From assembly GCF_016862955.1 (NCBI RefSeq), contig NZ_BONY01000017.1:62001-126000 (forward strand): a DNA stretch of 64,000 nt, read 5' to 3'. This DNA comes from Rhizocola hellebori (GTDB taxonomy: Bacteria; Actinomycetota; Actinomycetes; Mycobacteriales; Micromonosporaceae). The notes under the pieces are model-generated. The model made no database searches, had not been told where the DNA came from, and saw only the letters and a list, made by a program, of their open reading frames with translations. Position numbers and translations under genes: made by a program. This document shows positions 8,700-16,870 of the stretch, piece by piece. How positions within the stretch are numbered: position 1 is the first letter of the stretch; every line of letters begins with the position of its first letter.

Positions 8700-10241
8700 A
8701 TGCGTGTCATGGCGCAACTGGCGATGGTGATGAACCTCGATAAGTGCATTGGCTGCCACACCTGCTCGGTCACCTGCAAACAGGCATGGACAAACCGATC
8801 CGGCGTCGAATACGCCTGGTTCAACAACGTCGAAACCCGGCCCGGCCAAGGCTATCCGCGCACCTATCAGGATCAGCAGCGGTGGCAGGGCGGCTGGGTA
8901 CGCAGCGCCCGGGGCCGGCTCAGGCCCCGCGCGGGCGGGCGGCTCAAGCGGTTGCTGTCGATCTTCGCCAACCCGAAATTGCCCACCCTGCGCGACTACT
9001 ACGAGCCCTGGACCTATGATTACGAGCATCTGCTCAGCTCCCCGCCGGCCCAACAGACCCCTGTCGCCCAACCTATTTCGCAGATGACCGGGCGGCCGAC
9101 GGCGATCACATGGAGCGCCAATTGGGACGACTCTCTGGCCGGCGGCAACGAAGTGGCCTCCGGCGACCCGATCCTGGCCCGTGTCTCGGCGTCGGTGCGC
9201 CTCGAGTACGAGAACGCCTTTATGTTCTTCCTGCCCCGCATCTGCGAACACTGCCTCAACCCGTCCTGTGCCGCCTCGTGCCCATCCGGGGCGATCTACA
9301 AACGTGTCGAGGACGGCATCGTGCTCATCGACCAGAACCGTTGCCGCGGCTGGCGGATGTGCGTGACCGGCTGCCCATACAAGAAGATCTATTTCAACCA
9401 CCGCACCGGCAAGGCCGAGAAATGCACTTTCTGCTTCCCCCGAGTCGAGATTGGACAGCCCACGGTGTGCGCCGAAACCTGTGTGGGCCGATTGCGCTAC
9501 ATCGGCCTCATGCTCTATGACGCGGACGCGGTGGCGCAGGCCGCGGCCACCGAACACGACACCGATCTGTATGCGGCGCAACGCTCGGTCTTCCTCGACC
9601 CGCACGACCCCAGCGTGATCGCCGCCGCCCGCCGGGCCGGCATCGCCGAGGACTGGATCGACGCCGCGCAGCGCTCCCCCGCATGGGACCTCATCGTGCG
9701 CTATGAGGTGGCGCTGCCACTGCACCCGGAGTATCGGACAATGCCCATGGTCTGGTACATCCCCCCGCTGTCACCGGTCGTCGAAGCGTTGCGCGACACC
9801 GGACACGACGGCGAGAAGCTGGGCAACCTGTTCGGCGCCGTCGAAGCGTTGCGCATACCCGTGCGTTACCTCGCCGAGCTGTTCACAGCGGGCGATCCCG
9901 CACCCGTCGAGGCGGTGTTACGCCGACTCGCCGCGATGCGCGCCTACCAGAGGCGCATCAACCTCGGCGATCCACCTGACGAGTCCATAGCCGAGGCCGT
10001 GGGCATGAGCGGTGAGCAGATGCAAGCCATGTACCGGCTACTGGCGATCGCCAAATACGAACAGCGCTACGTCATCCCGGCCGCTCACACGCAGACCGCT
10101 CACACGCTGGAGGGCCGGGCGACCGGTTGCAGCCTGGATAGCGAGGGCGGGCCCGGCATGGGCGGGCGGATCAATCTGCTCACCTGGAACGGCAACGATC
10201 GCCCCGAAGGCCTGTTCCCGCCACGCAAGGAGCCAGTATGA
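8700..10241 (+). CDS. narH: Respiratory nitrate reductase beta (iron-sulfur) subunit NarH
   Basis: The 513-residue electron-transfer subunit has four cysteine clusters. The first is Cys16, 19, 22 and 26 (CIGCHTCSVTC), followed by CEHCLNPSCAASCPSGA, then CRGWRMCVTGCPYKK. The tryptophan in the third group marks the 3Fe-4S cluster, as in other NarH proteins. The CTFC and CAETCVGRLRYIG segments close the fourth set. It passes electrons from NarI haem to the NarG clusters. The start codon lies one base after the narG stop, and its own stop overlaps narJ by 4 bp. Confidence 0.97.
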   Translation: MRVMAQLAMVMNLDKCIGCHTCSVTCKQAWTNRSGVEYAWFNNVETRPGQGYPRTYQDQQRWQGGWVRSARGRLRPRAGGRLKRLLSIFANPKLPTLRDYYEPWTYDYEHLLSSPPAQQTPVAQPISQMTGRPTAITWSANWDDSLAGGNEVASGDPILARVSASVRLEYENAFMFFLPRICEHCLNPSCAASCPSGAIYKRVEDGIVLIDQNRCRGWRMCVTGCPYKKIYFNHRTGKAEKCTFCFPRVEIGQPTVCAETCVGRLRYIGLMLYDADAVAQAAATEHDTDLYAAQRSVFLDPHDPSVIAAARRAGIAEDWIDAAQRSPAWDLIVRYEVALPLHPEYRTMPMVWYIPPLSPVVEALRDTGHDGEKLGNLFGAVEALRIPVRYLAELFTAGDPAPVEAVLRRLAAMRAYQRRINLGDPPDESIAEAVGMSGEQMQAMYRLLAIAKYEQRYVIPAAHTQTAHTLEGRATGCSLDSEGGPGMGGRINLLTWNGNDRPEGLFPPRKEPV

Positions 10242-10867
10242 GCGCCACCACCCAGCCGACCGCGAGTCAGACCGCGCATGCCATCGCGGCTCAGGCTGCC
10301 TCACTGCTGCTGCGCTACCCCGACGAAGACGCCTCTGACATGCTGCCCGCTGTGCGCGAAGCCCTCGCCGAGCTGCCCAAGACGCTGGCCCGCCCGCTAC
10401 AAGCACTTGCCGCCCACCGCTGCGCAGACCCTGTCAAGCTGTCCGCCGAATACGTCGATCTGTTCGACACACACCGCAGGCACTGCCTCTACCTGAGCTA
10501 CTACACCGCCGGTGATACCCGCAACCGCGGCACCCAGCTGGTGGAGTTCGCCATGGCCTACCGGGAGGCCGGCTTCCAGCCGCCCGACGGTGAACTGCCC
10601 GACTTTCTCCCCGCAGTACTCGAGCTGGCGGCTCAGGCCGGCGAGCCCGGATGGGCGCTGCTGCGCCGCTACCGGGTCGGTCTCGACCTGCTCGCCCAGT
10701 CTCTCGCCAGCTCCCCCTACGGGCAGGCGATAGTGGCGATCCTCGCCACACTGCCACCAGCCGCCGCCAGCGACCTGGCTGCCGCGATCACGCTGGCCCG
10801 CTCCGGCCCGCAACGCGAGCAGGTTGGGCTGCAACCGTTCGCGCTTCCTACCGGCGGCCGCCAGTGA
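10238..10867 (+). CDS. narJ: Nitrate reductase assembly chaperone NarJ
   Basis: The 209-residue all-helical protein belongs to the NarJ/TorD chaperone family. It contains LLLRYPDED near the start, the family segment EYVDLFDTHRRHCLYLSYY (with the FD core) and the GEPGWALLRRYRVGLDLL helix. NarJ binds apo-NarG, directs molybdenum cofactor insertion and controls attachment to NarI. It is not part of the mature enzyme. It overlaps narH at the start (ATGA) and narI at the end (GTGA), so the four genes are translationally coupled. Confidence 0.94.
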   Translation: MSATTQPTASQTAHAIAAQAASLLLRYPDEDASDMLPAVREALAELPKTLARPLQALAAHRCADPVKLSAEYVDLFDTHRRHCLYLSYYTAGDTRNRGTQLVEFAMAYREAGFQPPDGELPDFLPAVLELAAQAGEPGWALLRRYRVGLDLLAQSLASSPYGQAIVAILATLPPAAASDLAAAITLARSGPQREQVGLQPFALPTGGRQ

Positions 10868-11556
10868 ACATCATATTGTGGGCGGTGCTGCCCTACGCCT
10901 CAATTCTTACCTTCGCTTTGGGCATCGCCTGGCGCTACCGCTACGACAGGTACGGCTGGACCACCCGCTCTTCGCAGCTGTATGAGTCGGCGACACTTCG
11001 CTGGGGGTCCCCAATGTTCCACTTTGGACTACTACTCGTCCTCGGCGGACATGCTACGGGGTTGCTGATCCCCAAGGTGTGGACCGAGGCCGTAGGAATC
11101 AGCAACCACACCTACCATCTGATGGCGGTTTTCCTCGGCACTGTCTCCGGCATCTGCACCGTCGCAGGACTGGCCGTCCTGCTGTGCCGACGCTGGCTGG
11201 TGCGCCCGGTGCTCAAAGCCACCACCACCAACGACCACATGATGTACGCCGTACTCGCCGCTACCCTGGCGCTGGGGCTGCTGGCCACCGTGCGCGCCAA
11301 CACGATCGGCGACGGCTACGACTACCGGGAAACCGTGTCGCCCTGGCTTCGCTCGATCTTCCTGCTGCGCCCTGACATCGACCTGATGGCTACCGTCCCC
11401 ACCAACTTACAGGCACATGTGCTGACGGCCTTCGCACTGCTGGCCGTTTGGCCGTTCACCCGCCTGGTGCACGCCTTCAGCGCGCCCGTCGGCTACCTCA
11501 CCCGGCCCTACGTAGTTTACCGAAACCGCGATGGGCTCGGACCGGCACGGAGGTAA
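10864..11556 (+). CDS. narI: Respiratory nitrate reductase gamma (cytochrome b) subunit NarI
   Basis: The 230-residue integral membrane protein has five predicted membrane helices. The start is the GTG at 10864, which overlaps the narJ stop. A longer frame from 10651 is an antisense-free artefact inside narJ. It has the NarI landmarks WGSPMFHFGLLLVLGGHATGLL with histidine haem ligands, and near the C-terminus QAHVLTAFALLAVWPFTRLVHAFSAP with two further histidines. It oxidises quinol on the outer side and sends electrons through two b haems to NarH. It is the last nar structural gene, 67 bp before a cupin gene. Confidence 0.95.
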   Translation: MNIILWAVLPYASILTFALGIAWRYRYDRYGWTTRSSQLYESATLRWGSPMFHFGLLLVLGGHATGLLIPKVWTEAVGISNHTYHLMAVFLGTVSGICTVAGLAVLLCRRWLVRPVLKATTTNDHMMYAVLAATLALGLLATVRANTIGDGYDYRETVSPWLRSIFLLRPDIDLMATVPTNLQAHVLTAFALLAVWPFTRLVHAFSAPVGYLTRPYVVYRNRDGLGPARR

Positions 11557-11623
11557 TTGGTCCACTGACATATCTCATAAGCGGAACTCCCAGCCGGCAC
11601 ACCATGCCCCATAGCATGGAAGC

Positions 11624-12130
11624 ATGTCGTATCCGTCTTTGACATACCTGGGCGATCATGGTGAATTCAGTGCCTCCTTCCGGGCCACGGATGTCGCGCC
11701 GGAGCTTGCCTTGGGCACCAAAACCATGGTGAGTTATCTGGCCACCGGAGCCACAACCGAAGGGCGCTTCGGCTTCTACCGATGGGACATGGCACCTACA
11801 CCACCCAGCGACAACCTGCCCGGCGGGCATTTCCACCGTACCTTCGCCGAATCGTTCTTCATTCTCGATGGCACCGTAACTCTCTACAACGGCCGCACCT
11901 GGATCCAAGCGACGCCGGGCAGTTTCTACTACGTGCCGCCAGGCGGGATCCACGGCTTCAGCAACAACTCGGGCGCCGCCGCCTCCATGCTGCTTCTTTT
12001 CGCTCCCGGAGCGCCACGGGAAGGCTACTTCGAGGAGATCGCAGCGATCGTCGCCACCGGTCGCGACGTCACTCGCCAGGAGTGGGCAGACCTTTTCGCA
12101 CGCTACGACCAATACGAGGTCGAGTCGTAG
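11624..12130 (+). CDS. Cupin-domain protein
   Basis: The 168-residue protein contains a single beta-barrel cupin. Motif 1 is GGHFHRTFAESFFILDG (His, His and Glu metal ligands) and motif 2 is PGSFYYVPPGGIHGF with the final His. A short helical tail follows. Metal binding is therefore likely. The substrate is unknown; relatives include quercetin dioxygenase-like and sensor cupins. Its place between narI and narK on the same strand suggests coexpression with nitrate respiration, though 67-bp and 73-bp spacers allow its own promoter. No standard narGHJI locus that I know requires a cupin. Confidence 0.75.
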   Translation: MSYPSLTYLGDHGEFSASFRATDVAPELALGTKTMVSYLATGATTEGRFGFYRWDMAPTPPSDNLPGGHFHRTFAESFFILDGTVTLYNGRTWIQATPGSFYYVPPGGIHGFSNNSGAAASMLLLFAPGAPREGYFEEIAAIVATGRDVTRQEWADLFARYDQYEVES

Positions 12131-12135
12131 CAGGA

Positions 12136-12154
12136 ATTTGGCACCTTTTGCGGC
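12136..12154. promoter_or_regulatory. Candidate regulator site upstream of narK
   Basis: ATTTGGCACC followed by TTTTGCGGC lies about 50-70 bp before the narK start. Its first ten bases match exactly, in inverse orientation, a site upstream of narG. It is not a sigma-54 promoter, because the spacing between TGGCAC and TTGC is 3 nt rather than 5. Confidence 0.4.
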
Positions 12155-12203
12155 CGGGGAGTGGCCTTTGCCCGCGAGGGCAGTCGCTTTGTACGTTCCG
12201 GCC

Positions 12204-13490
12204 ATGACTTCGTATTCGCTTACCAATTGGGACCCTGAGGACAAAGAATTCTGGGCGACCACCGGCCAACGGATCGCCCGGCGGAACCTGATCGCCTCGA
12301 TCTTCGCCGAGCACGTCGGCTTCTCCGTATGGACTCTGTGGAGCGTGGTGGTCGTTGCCCTGCCACCCGCGCTCTTTCCTTACTCGGTGGACCAAAAGTT
12401 CTGGCTCGTCGCCCTGCCCAATCTGGTCGGCGCGCTGATGCGCCTGCCCTACACGTTCGCTGTGACACGTTTCGGCGGACGGAATTGGACCGTCATCAGC
12501 GCGCTGCTGCTGCTCATCCCAGTCGCCAGCCTCATCTTCGCGGTCACCGCCCGGCCACCCTACTGGGCGGTGCTCGCCTGCGCGGCGGCCGCGGGTTTGG
12601 GCGGTGGCAACTTCGCCTCCTCGATGACCAACATCTCGTTCTTCTATCCCGAGCGTGAGAAGGGCACCGCGCTAGGGCTCAACGCCGCCGGCGGTAACAC
12701 GGGCATCTCGACAATGCAGTTCTTCGTCCCGCTCGTGCTCTCCGCTGGACTGGTCTACGGCGGCCTCATATGGCTCCCGCTCATCGTCGGCGCCGCCGTC
12801 TGCGCATACGCGTTCATGAACAATCTCGCCGTGGCCCGCACGCCGCTCAAAGCCCAGTTCGCCACGCTTAAACGCAAGCACACCTGGGTGATGTCAATTC
12901 TCTATGTCGGGACATTCGGATCCTTTCTCGGGTACAGCGCCACCTTCCCTTTGGTGTTGAAGCTCCAATTCCCGACCGCTTTCTCGCTTGCCTTCACCGG
13001 TCCGCTGATCGGCTCACTGGCTCGGCCCGGCGGTGGGTGGCTGTCCGACAAAGTCGGCGGCGCAAGGGTTACCGCGGCCTGTTTTGTCGCCATGGGTTTG
13101 GGCTCCTATGGCGTCGTGACCTCCGCTGCCGACCGGCACCTCGGCTTCTTCCTCGCCTCGTTCTGGTTGCTGTTCACCGCCGCCGGCACCGCCAACGGCT
13201 CGACCTACCGCATGATTCCAGCGATCTTCGCGGCGCAGTCGCCGGACCTGCCGACGGCGCGCCGTGAATCCGCTACCGCTCTTGGTGTCGCGGGCGCTGT
13301 GGGTGCCCTCGGCGGCTTCTACCTGCCCCGCGCAATCAGCCAGTCCATCGCTGCGACGGGCGGGATCGGTGCCGCGTTCACCTGGTTCGCCGCTTTGTAT
13401 GCTGTTTGCCTGGCCGCGACGTGGTGGTTCTACCTGCGGCGGCGAGTTCTTATAGCGCAAGCCCCGAGCCTCGCGCACGCGGGCGTGTGA
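12204..13490 (+). CDS. narK: Nitrate/nitrite transporter NarK (MFS, NNP family)
   Basis: The 428-residue, 12-helix major facilitator protein starts MTSYSLTNWDPEDKEFW, typical of NarK1/NarU-type proteins. It carries both NNP signatures: AAAAGLGGGNFASSMTNISFFYP in helix 5 (glycine-rich with Asn), and a second GTANGSTYRMIPAIF in helix 11. The ATG at 12204 gives the normal length; an upstream ATG in frame only adds non-conserved residues. It should import nitrate and/or exchange it for nitrite made by NarGHI. It is adjacent to the reductase operon, with a TGGCACC motif in its promoter region. Confidence 0.92.
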   Translation: MTSYSLTNWDPEDKEFWATTGQRIARRNLIASIFAEHVGFSVWTLWSVVVVALPPALFPYSVDQKFWLVALPNLVGALMRLPYTFAVTRFGGRNWTVISALLLLIPVASLIFAVTARPPYWAVLACAAAAGLGGGNFASSMTNISFFYPEREKGTALGLNAAGGNTGISTMQFFVPLVLSAGLVYGGLIWLPLIVGAAVCAYAFMNNLAVARTPLKAQFATLKRKHTWVMSILYVGTFGSFLGYSATFPLVLKLQFPTAFSLAFTGPLIGSLARPGGGWLSDKVGGARVTAACFVAMGLGSYGVVTSAADRHLGFFLASFWLLFTAAGTANGSTYRMIPAIFAAQSPDLPTARRESATALGVAGAVGALGGFYLPRAISQSIAATGGIGAAFTWFAALYAVCLAATWWFYLRRRVLIAQAPSLAHAGV

Positions 13491-13506
13491 AAGAAGCTTT
13501 GGCCGA

Positions 13507-13527
13507 AATGGCACCGTCAATGGCACC
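13507..13527. promoter_or_regulatory. Direct repeat AATGGCACC upstream of the antiporter gene
   Basis: Two copies of AATGGCACC, 12 bp apart start to start, lie 59-79 bp before the antiporter ATG. The second is followed by TTTGGG. The core TGGCACC is the same as in the narG and narK upstream regions, suggesting shared control. Confidence 0.4.
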
Positions 13528-13585
13528 TTTGGGTTCGCGATAGCGGAACTTGCTGACGATCCCGTATAGATGACTTCATATAAAC

Positions 13586-14974
13586 ATGCCAAGTCTACTG
13601 GACCTCACGTTACACTTCTTTCTCCAGATGGCAGTGATTCTGGGGACCTATCGGCTGCTGTGGCCCGTCTTCAAGAAGCTGGGCCAGGTGCAGGTGGTCG
13701 CCATCATGGTGGCCGGATTCTTCCTTGGGCCGTCCCTTCTTGGGCTGATTTCGCCGACCGCCTCGGATTGGCTCTTCCCCATCAAGCTGTCGCTCTCCGA
13801 CGGGGTTACCATCCCTCACCCGTCGCTCACCGTCATCTACGTCGTGGGTCAGCTCGGCCTGATCCTCTACATGTTCCTGGTGGGCACGGCATTCAAGGTG
13901 GACATCTTCACCAAACACCTTCGCCAGGCGGCCGGGACATCCATTGCAGGCGTGGGCGTTCCGCTCGTTCTTGGTGGCGTGGTGGGCTGGTGGCTGGTCA
14001 CCAGCGGCACCGGGCTGTTCACCGCAAAGGTGGCACCATGGCAGGGCGGGCTATTTCTCGCCTCCGCCGTAGCCATTACCGCCTTTCCTATGCTGGCTTG
14101 GATCGTCTACGACTCGGGCCTGCTCAACACCCGGGTCGGCACCATGGCATTGTCCTGCGCCGCAGCCGATGACGCCTGCGCCTGGATCCTGCTGGCCACA
14201 GTAGTCGCAACCAGCAGGGGAAGCATGACCGGTGCTTTCCTCGCCATCGGCGGCGGGCTCGCATACCTGGTCTTCATGCTGACCATCGGCCGTAAGGTCT
14301 TGCGCCGCCTAGAGACCTGGGTGCAAGAGAAGACCGGTTCGGAAGAGACCTTGCCGACCGGACCCCTGACAATCACGCTACTGGCTCTACTGATCGGTGC
14401 GTGGTTCACCGACTACGTCGGGATCTACTCCGTGTTCGGTGCGTTCGTCCTCGGCACCGTGATGCCACGCGGCAAGCTCATCACACTGCTGCGCGAACGG
14501 CTCGAGCCGATCACTGCCTATCTGTTGCTCCCGGCGTTCTTCATCTACTCCGGGCTAAACACTAAGCTCAGCCTCATTTTCGATTCGAAGATCCTGTTGC
14601 TGACGGTCGCGGTGCTGGTCATCTCGTTCATCGGCAAGTTCGCCGCGGTCGGGCTGGCCGCGAAAGCCCAGGGCATGAGCTGGCGCGAAGCCGGCTCCAT
14701 GGGAGCGTTGGCCAACGCCCGCGGCCTGATGGAGCTGATCCTGCTCAACATCGGTCTCAACGCAGGTCTGGTCACCCCTGCGCTTTATACGATCCTCTCC
14801 ATCATGACCATCGTGACCACCTTCGTAGCCACACCAGTGCATCGCCTATTCGAGAGGAGCGCATGGCGCCGAGGTCTGCTCTACAGCCCGTCCGGCCTGT
14901 CCGAGTCAGCTATCGACGCGTCTCCTCCAAGCCAGGACTCGAAGAAGGTCCGGCAGATGGTGGGGGTCAACTGA
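13586..14974 (+). CDS. Cation:proton antiporter, CPA2 (Na+/H+ exchanger) family
   Basis: The 462-residue membrane protein has about 12-13 predicted helices. The Na_H_Exchanger core is visible: GQLGLILYMFLVGTAF-type text near residue 95, and ASAVAITAFPMLAWIVYDSGL followed by AADDACAWILLA, where paired acidic residues of the ion site are expected. GANARG-like ALANARGLMELILLNIGLN is near the C-terminus. It has no TrkA_N domain, so it is not KefB/C-like in full. It would exchange Na+ or K+ for protons. Its promoter repeats the TGGCACC motif of narG and narK, so it may serve ion or pH balance during nitrate respiration. Confidence 0.85.
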   Translation: MPSLLDLTLHFFLQMAVILGTYRLLWPVFKKLGQVQVVAIMVAGFFLGPSLLGLISPTASDWLFPIKLSLSDGVTIPHPSLTVIYVVGQLGLILYMFLVGTAFKVDIFTKHLRQAAGTSIAGVGVPLVLGGVVGWWLVTSGTGLFTAKVAPWQGGLFLASAVAITAFPMLAWIVYDSGLLNTRVGTMALSCAAADDACAWILLATVVATSRGSMTGAFLAIGGGLAYLVFMLTIGRKVLRRLETWVQEKTGSEETLPTGPLTITLLALLIGAWFTDYVGIYSVFGAFVLGTVMPRGKLITLLRERLEPITAYLLLPAFFIYSGLNTKLSLIFDSKILLLTVAVLVISFIGKFAAVGLAAKAQGMSWREAGSMGALANARGLMELILLNIGLNAGLVTPALYTILSIMTIVTTFVATPVHRLFERSAWRRGLLYSPSGLSESAIDASPPSQDSKKVRQMVGVN

Positions 14975-15091
14975 ACTGGCATCACCAACACTGGCAACTC
15001 GTCCAACGTCCGGCTCGGCCTCATTGCCGAGCCGGACACGCGTGCACCCGGAAGTGCTCGCTCGAGAAGCTGATCCGCGGCGAAGCGCGAC

Positions 15092-15140
15092 CCGCATGAG
15101 TGGCTGAACTCAGACGGGCTGAGTTCAGCCACTCATGCGG
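15092..15140. terminator. 49-bp perfect palindrome (22-bp arms, 5-bp loop)
   Basis: Two perfectly complementary 22-bp arms (beginning CCGCATGAGTGG) surround ACGGG, about 118 bp after the antiporter stop and 75 bp before the next gene. It would form a very stable hairpin. Likely a transcription terminator without U-tract; a dispersed palindromic repeat is the alternative. The rest of 14975-15214 has no visible gene. Confidence 0.7.
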
Positions 15141-15214
15141 CCAACCTGGCGGACAGGGATGCTTGAGGCACCAAAACGTAGCCTCGATGGCCCTTACCGA
15201 TAGGAGGACTGACA

Positions 15215-15514
15215 ATGGACATTCCACCGCTGCCACCGATTCAGCCCGGCACCCCGCTGACCCGCAGCCCGGGCCGGCGGGCCAACTATCGTGGCGCTAT
15301 GGGCACGCTCATCGCTGCGGTGGTCTGCTCCTTCATCACCTTAGCAATGTGGATCTTGCCGTTCGTGTTCTCGACCGACAGCACTTCAGGCGAATCGGGA
15401 TTGGTCATCCTGCTCCTCATGGTGTCCACCATTCCCTGCGCCGCGGCGGCCATCCTGTTCCTCATCGCGATCATCTTGTTCATGGTGGACGCGGCCGACC
15501 GGCGTCGGAATTAG
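15215..15514 (+). CDS. Small two-helix membrane protein of unknown function
   Basis: The 99-residue product has a proline-rich cytoplasmic start (PPLPPIQPGTPLTRSPGRR) and then two hydrophobic segments, roughly residues 28-52 and 62-90, ending in a basic tail DRRRN. AGGAGG lies 8 nt before the ATG, strong support for translation. I do not recognise the family. A strong hairpin follows about 120 bp downstream, so it is probably monocistronic. Confidence 0.65.
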   Translation: MDIPPLPPIQPGTPLTRSPGRRANYRGAMGTLIAAVVCSFITLAMWILPFVFSTDSTSGESGLVILLLMVSTIPCAAAAILFLIAIILFMVDAADRRRN

Positions 15515-15634
15515 ATGCCGCAGTCGGTCTCGGCGATGAATCTGGAATGGAGCGGTAGCGCGCCCTCGCCGATAGCACTCGGCCCGAAGCGCCCGTGGGG
15601 ATCCTCCCGAACCTCGCAGTGACAACATGGCACG

Positions 15635-15666
15635 ACGCGGCCCGCCGGAAATCCGCCGGGCCGCGT
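15635..15666. terminator. Hairpin terminator
   Basis: A perfect 10-bp stem ACGCGGCCCG / CGGGCCGCGT encloses CCGGAAATCCGC, which itself can pair partly. It sits between the small membrane gene and the convergent copper-type lipoprotein gene and may stop transcription from both sides. No gene is seen in 15515-15793. Confidence 0.75.
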
Positions 15667-15793
15667 TAGGTGGTCCCAATGTGTCGGTGCGGCTCCCCAT
15701 CGCAGCTGACCCTGGAAGGCAACGCAATGCGGGACACCTTCGCATATCCCGGCGTCCGCACGCCGCGCTCGCTGCCAGGCTTTCGTGAGAGGG

Positions 15794-16633
15794 TCAGACG
15801 ACCGTCACCGTCGTCTCAGAGAGGTGAAGTGTCCCTTGGGTTTGGAACTGGAGGAACAGACGCCAGCTGCCTGCCGCCGGGAACATGGCATCGAGGCTGA
15901 AAGACGGACCATCCGACATGGTATTGAGGCCTTCCATCGGGTGCATATGCGCGAACGACATATCACTGGCCCGGATCGCGGTTAGATGCGCGTAGCTACC
16001 CAGGTACTGTTCCAAGTCGGCCACTTTGGCCCCGTTGCGGCTGACTGTTACTTCCAGCATTTGCTCCTTCGACATGTCGGAAGAGAAGCTTGTCGAGCCG
16101 AACTTCAGCTCGTAACCATCTACCTCCAGAGTGTCCGCGGGTGCCGGAAGCGGCCGGTCGGCGTCAGCCGCCCCCGTGACCTCAAATTGCTGCCCCAGAA
16201 CATAACCGAGGTCATGCTCAAATGTCTTTGTCTTGAACGCTGCATAGAAGCGCCACGTGCCGGCGCGCATCGGAGCCAAACGCGCGGTCCAGGTGCCGTC
16301 CTCGGCCATGGTCGGGTGCACATGCTGGTAGCCAGTGAGGTCTGATCGCACCGCGTAGCAATGCATAAGCTTCGTCATATCAGGGACAAAGCTCGTGAAC
16401 GGCTTGCGATCCTTGATAACTTGGAATACGAAGTCGCTGTCGGAACCCCCCGCCAGTGAAAGCGTATTCGATTTGATCGTCATGTCTCCCGCAGAGGCCG
16501 CAGTGCCATCACCAGTCGGCATGTCCATGCCGCGCATATCCGACTCATCGCACGCCGCGACAAGCGGTACGAAGCTTGATGAGAGCCCTAGGACAGCTAG
16601 CCGCATGAGCCCACGCCTTGTCATTTCGACCAT
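15794..16633 (-). CDS. Secreted lipoprotein with metal-rich N-terminus, paralogue of the copper-operon secreted protein
   Basis: The product is about 279 residues. The second of two adjacent ATGs (16633) was chosen because GGAGG lies 5 nt upstream. TRRGLMRLAVLG gives a Tat-like twin arginine, and the lipobox is LVAAC. The mature start is Met/Asp-rich (CDESDMRGMDMPTGDG), suggesting soft-metal contact. Two repeated beta modules carry DLTGYQHVHPTMAEDGTW and DLEQYLGSYAHLTAIR followed by FAHMHP. The same motifs occur in the 312-residue protein of the csoR operon (23407-24345), so the two are paralogues. A role in extracytoplasmic copper handling is inferred, not shown. It diverges from an MFS gene. 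Confidence 0.7.
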   Translation of the reverse strand: MVEMTRRGLMRLAVLGLSSSFVPLVAACDESDMRGMDMPTGDGTAASAGDMTIKSNTLSLAGGSDSDFVFQVIKDRKPFTSFVPDMTKLMHCYAVRSDLTGYQHVHPTMAEDGTWTARLAPMRAGTWRFYAAFKTKTFEHDLGYVLGQQFEVTGAADADRPLPAPADTLEVDGYELKFGSTSFSSDMSKEQMLEVTVSRNGAKVADLEQYLGSYAHLTAIRASDMSFAHMHPMEGLNTMSDGPSFSLDAMFPAAGSWRLFLQFQTQGTLHLSETTVTVV

Positions 16634-16671
16634 CATGTCCTCCAATTCGTCGTCGTAAATCCTTACTCGGG

Positions 16672-16700
16672 TTGAGTCTAGGGTCGCCCCATCGACTCAG
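16672..16700. promoter_or_regulatory. Dyad upstream of the metal-type lipoprotein gene
   Basis: TTGAGTC (16672-16678) and GACTCAG (16694-16700) form an inverted repeat around a nested GGGtcgCCC, about 40 bp before the lipoprotein start. This is a plausible operator. It does not look like the CsoR sites near 24900. Confidence 0.4.
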
Positions 16701-16870
16701 CCGTGGCCCGAAATCCGAGACCAGAAGGGAATTGACAAAACTCCTGGTGAATCGGGTCCACTCCGGTTCGACCTTGAGCGCCGATCCTGCAGAGGAGCCA
16801 GTTGTAATGGCTCTGTATCGGTCAGAGAAGTGGCGCTTGGCGCGCGATCCTAAATTGGCTGTGCTAAGAC

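Noticed and set aside
6895-8827. Long minus-strand frames opposite narG and narH
   Set aside because: They are high-GC mirror frames with no family motifs; the plus strand encodes NarG and NarH with full cofactor motifs.
12136-12154. TGGCAC...TTGC upstream of narK as a sigma-54 promoter
   Set aside because: The spacer between TGGCAC and TTGC is 3 nt instead of 5, and actinobacteria of this kind do not use sigma-54.
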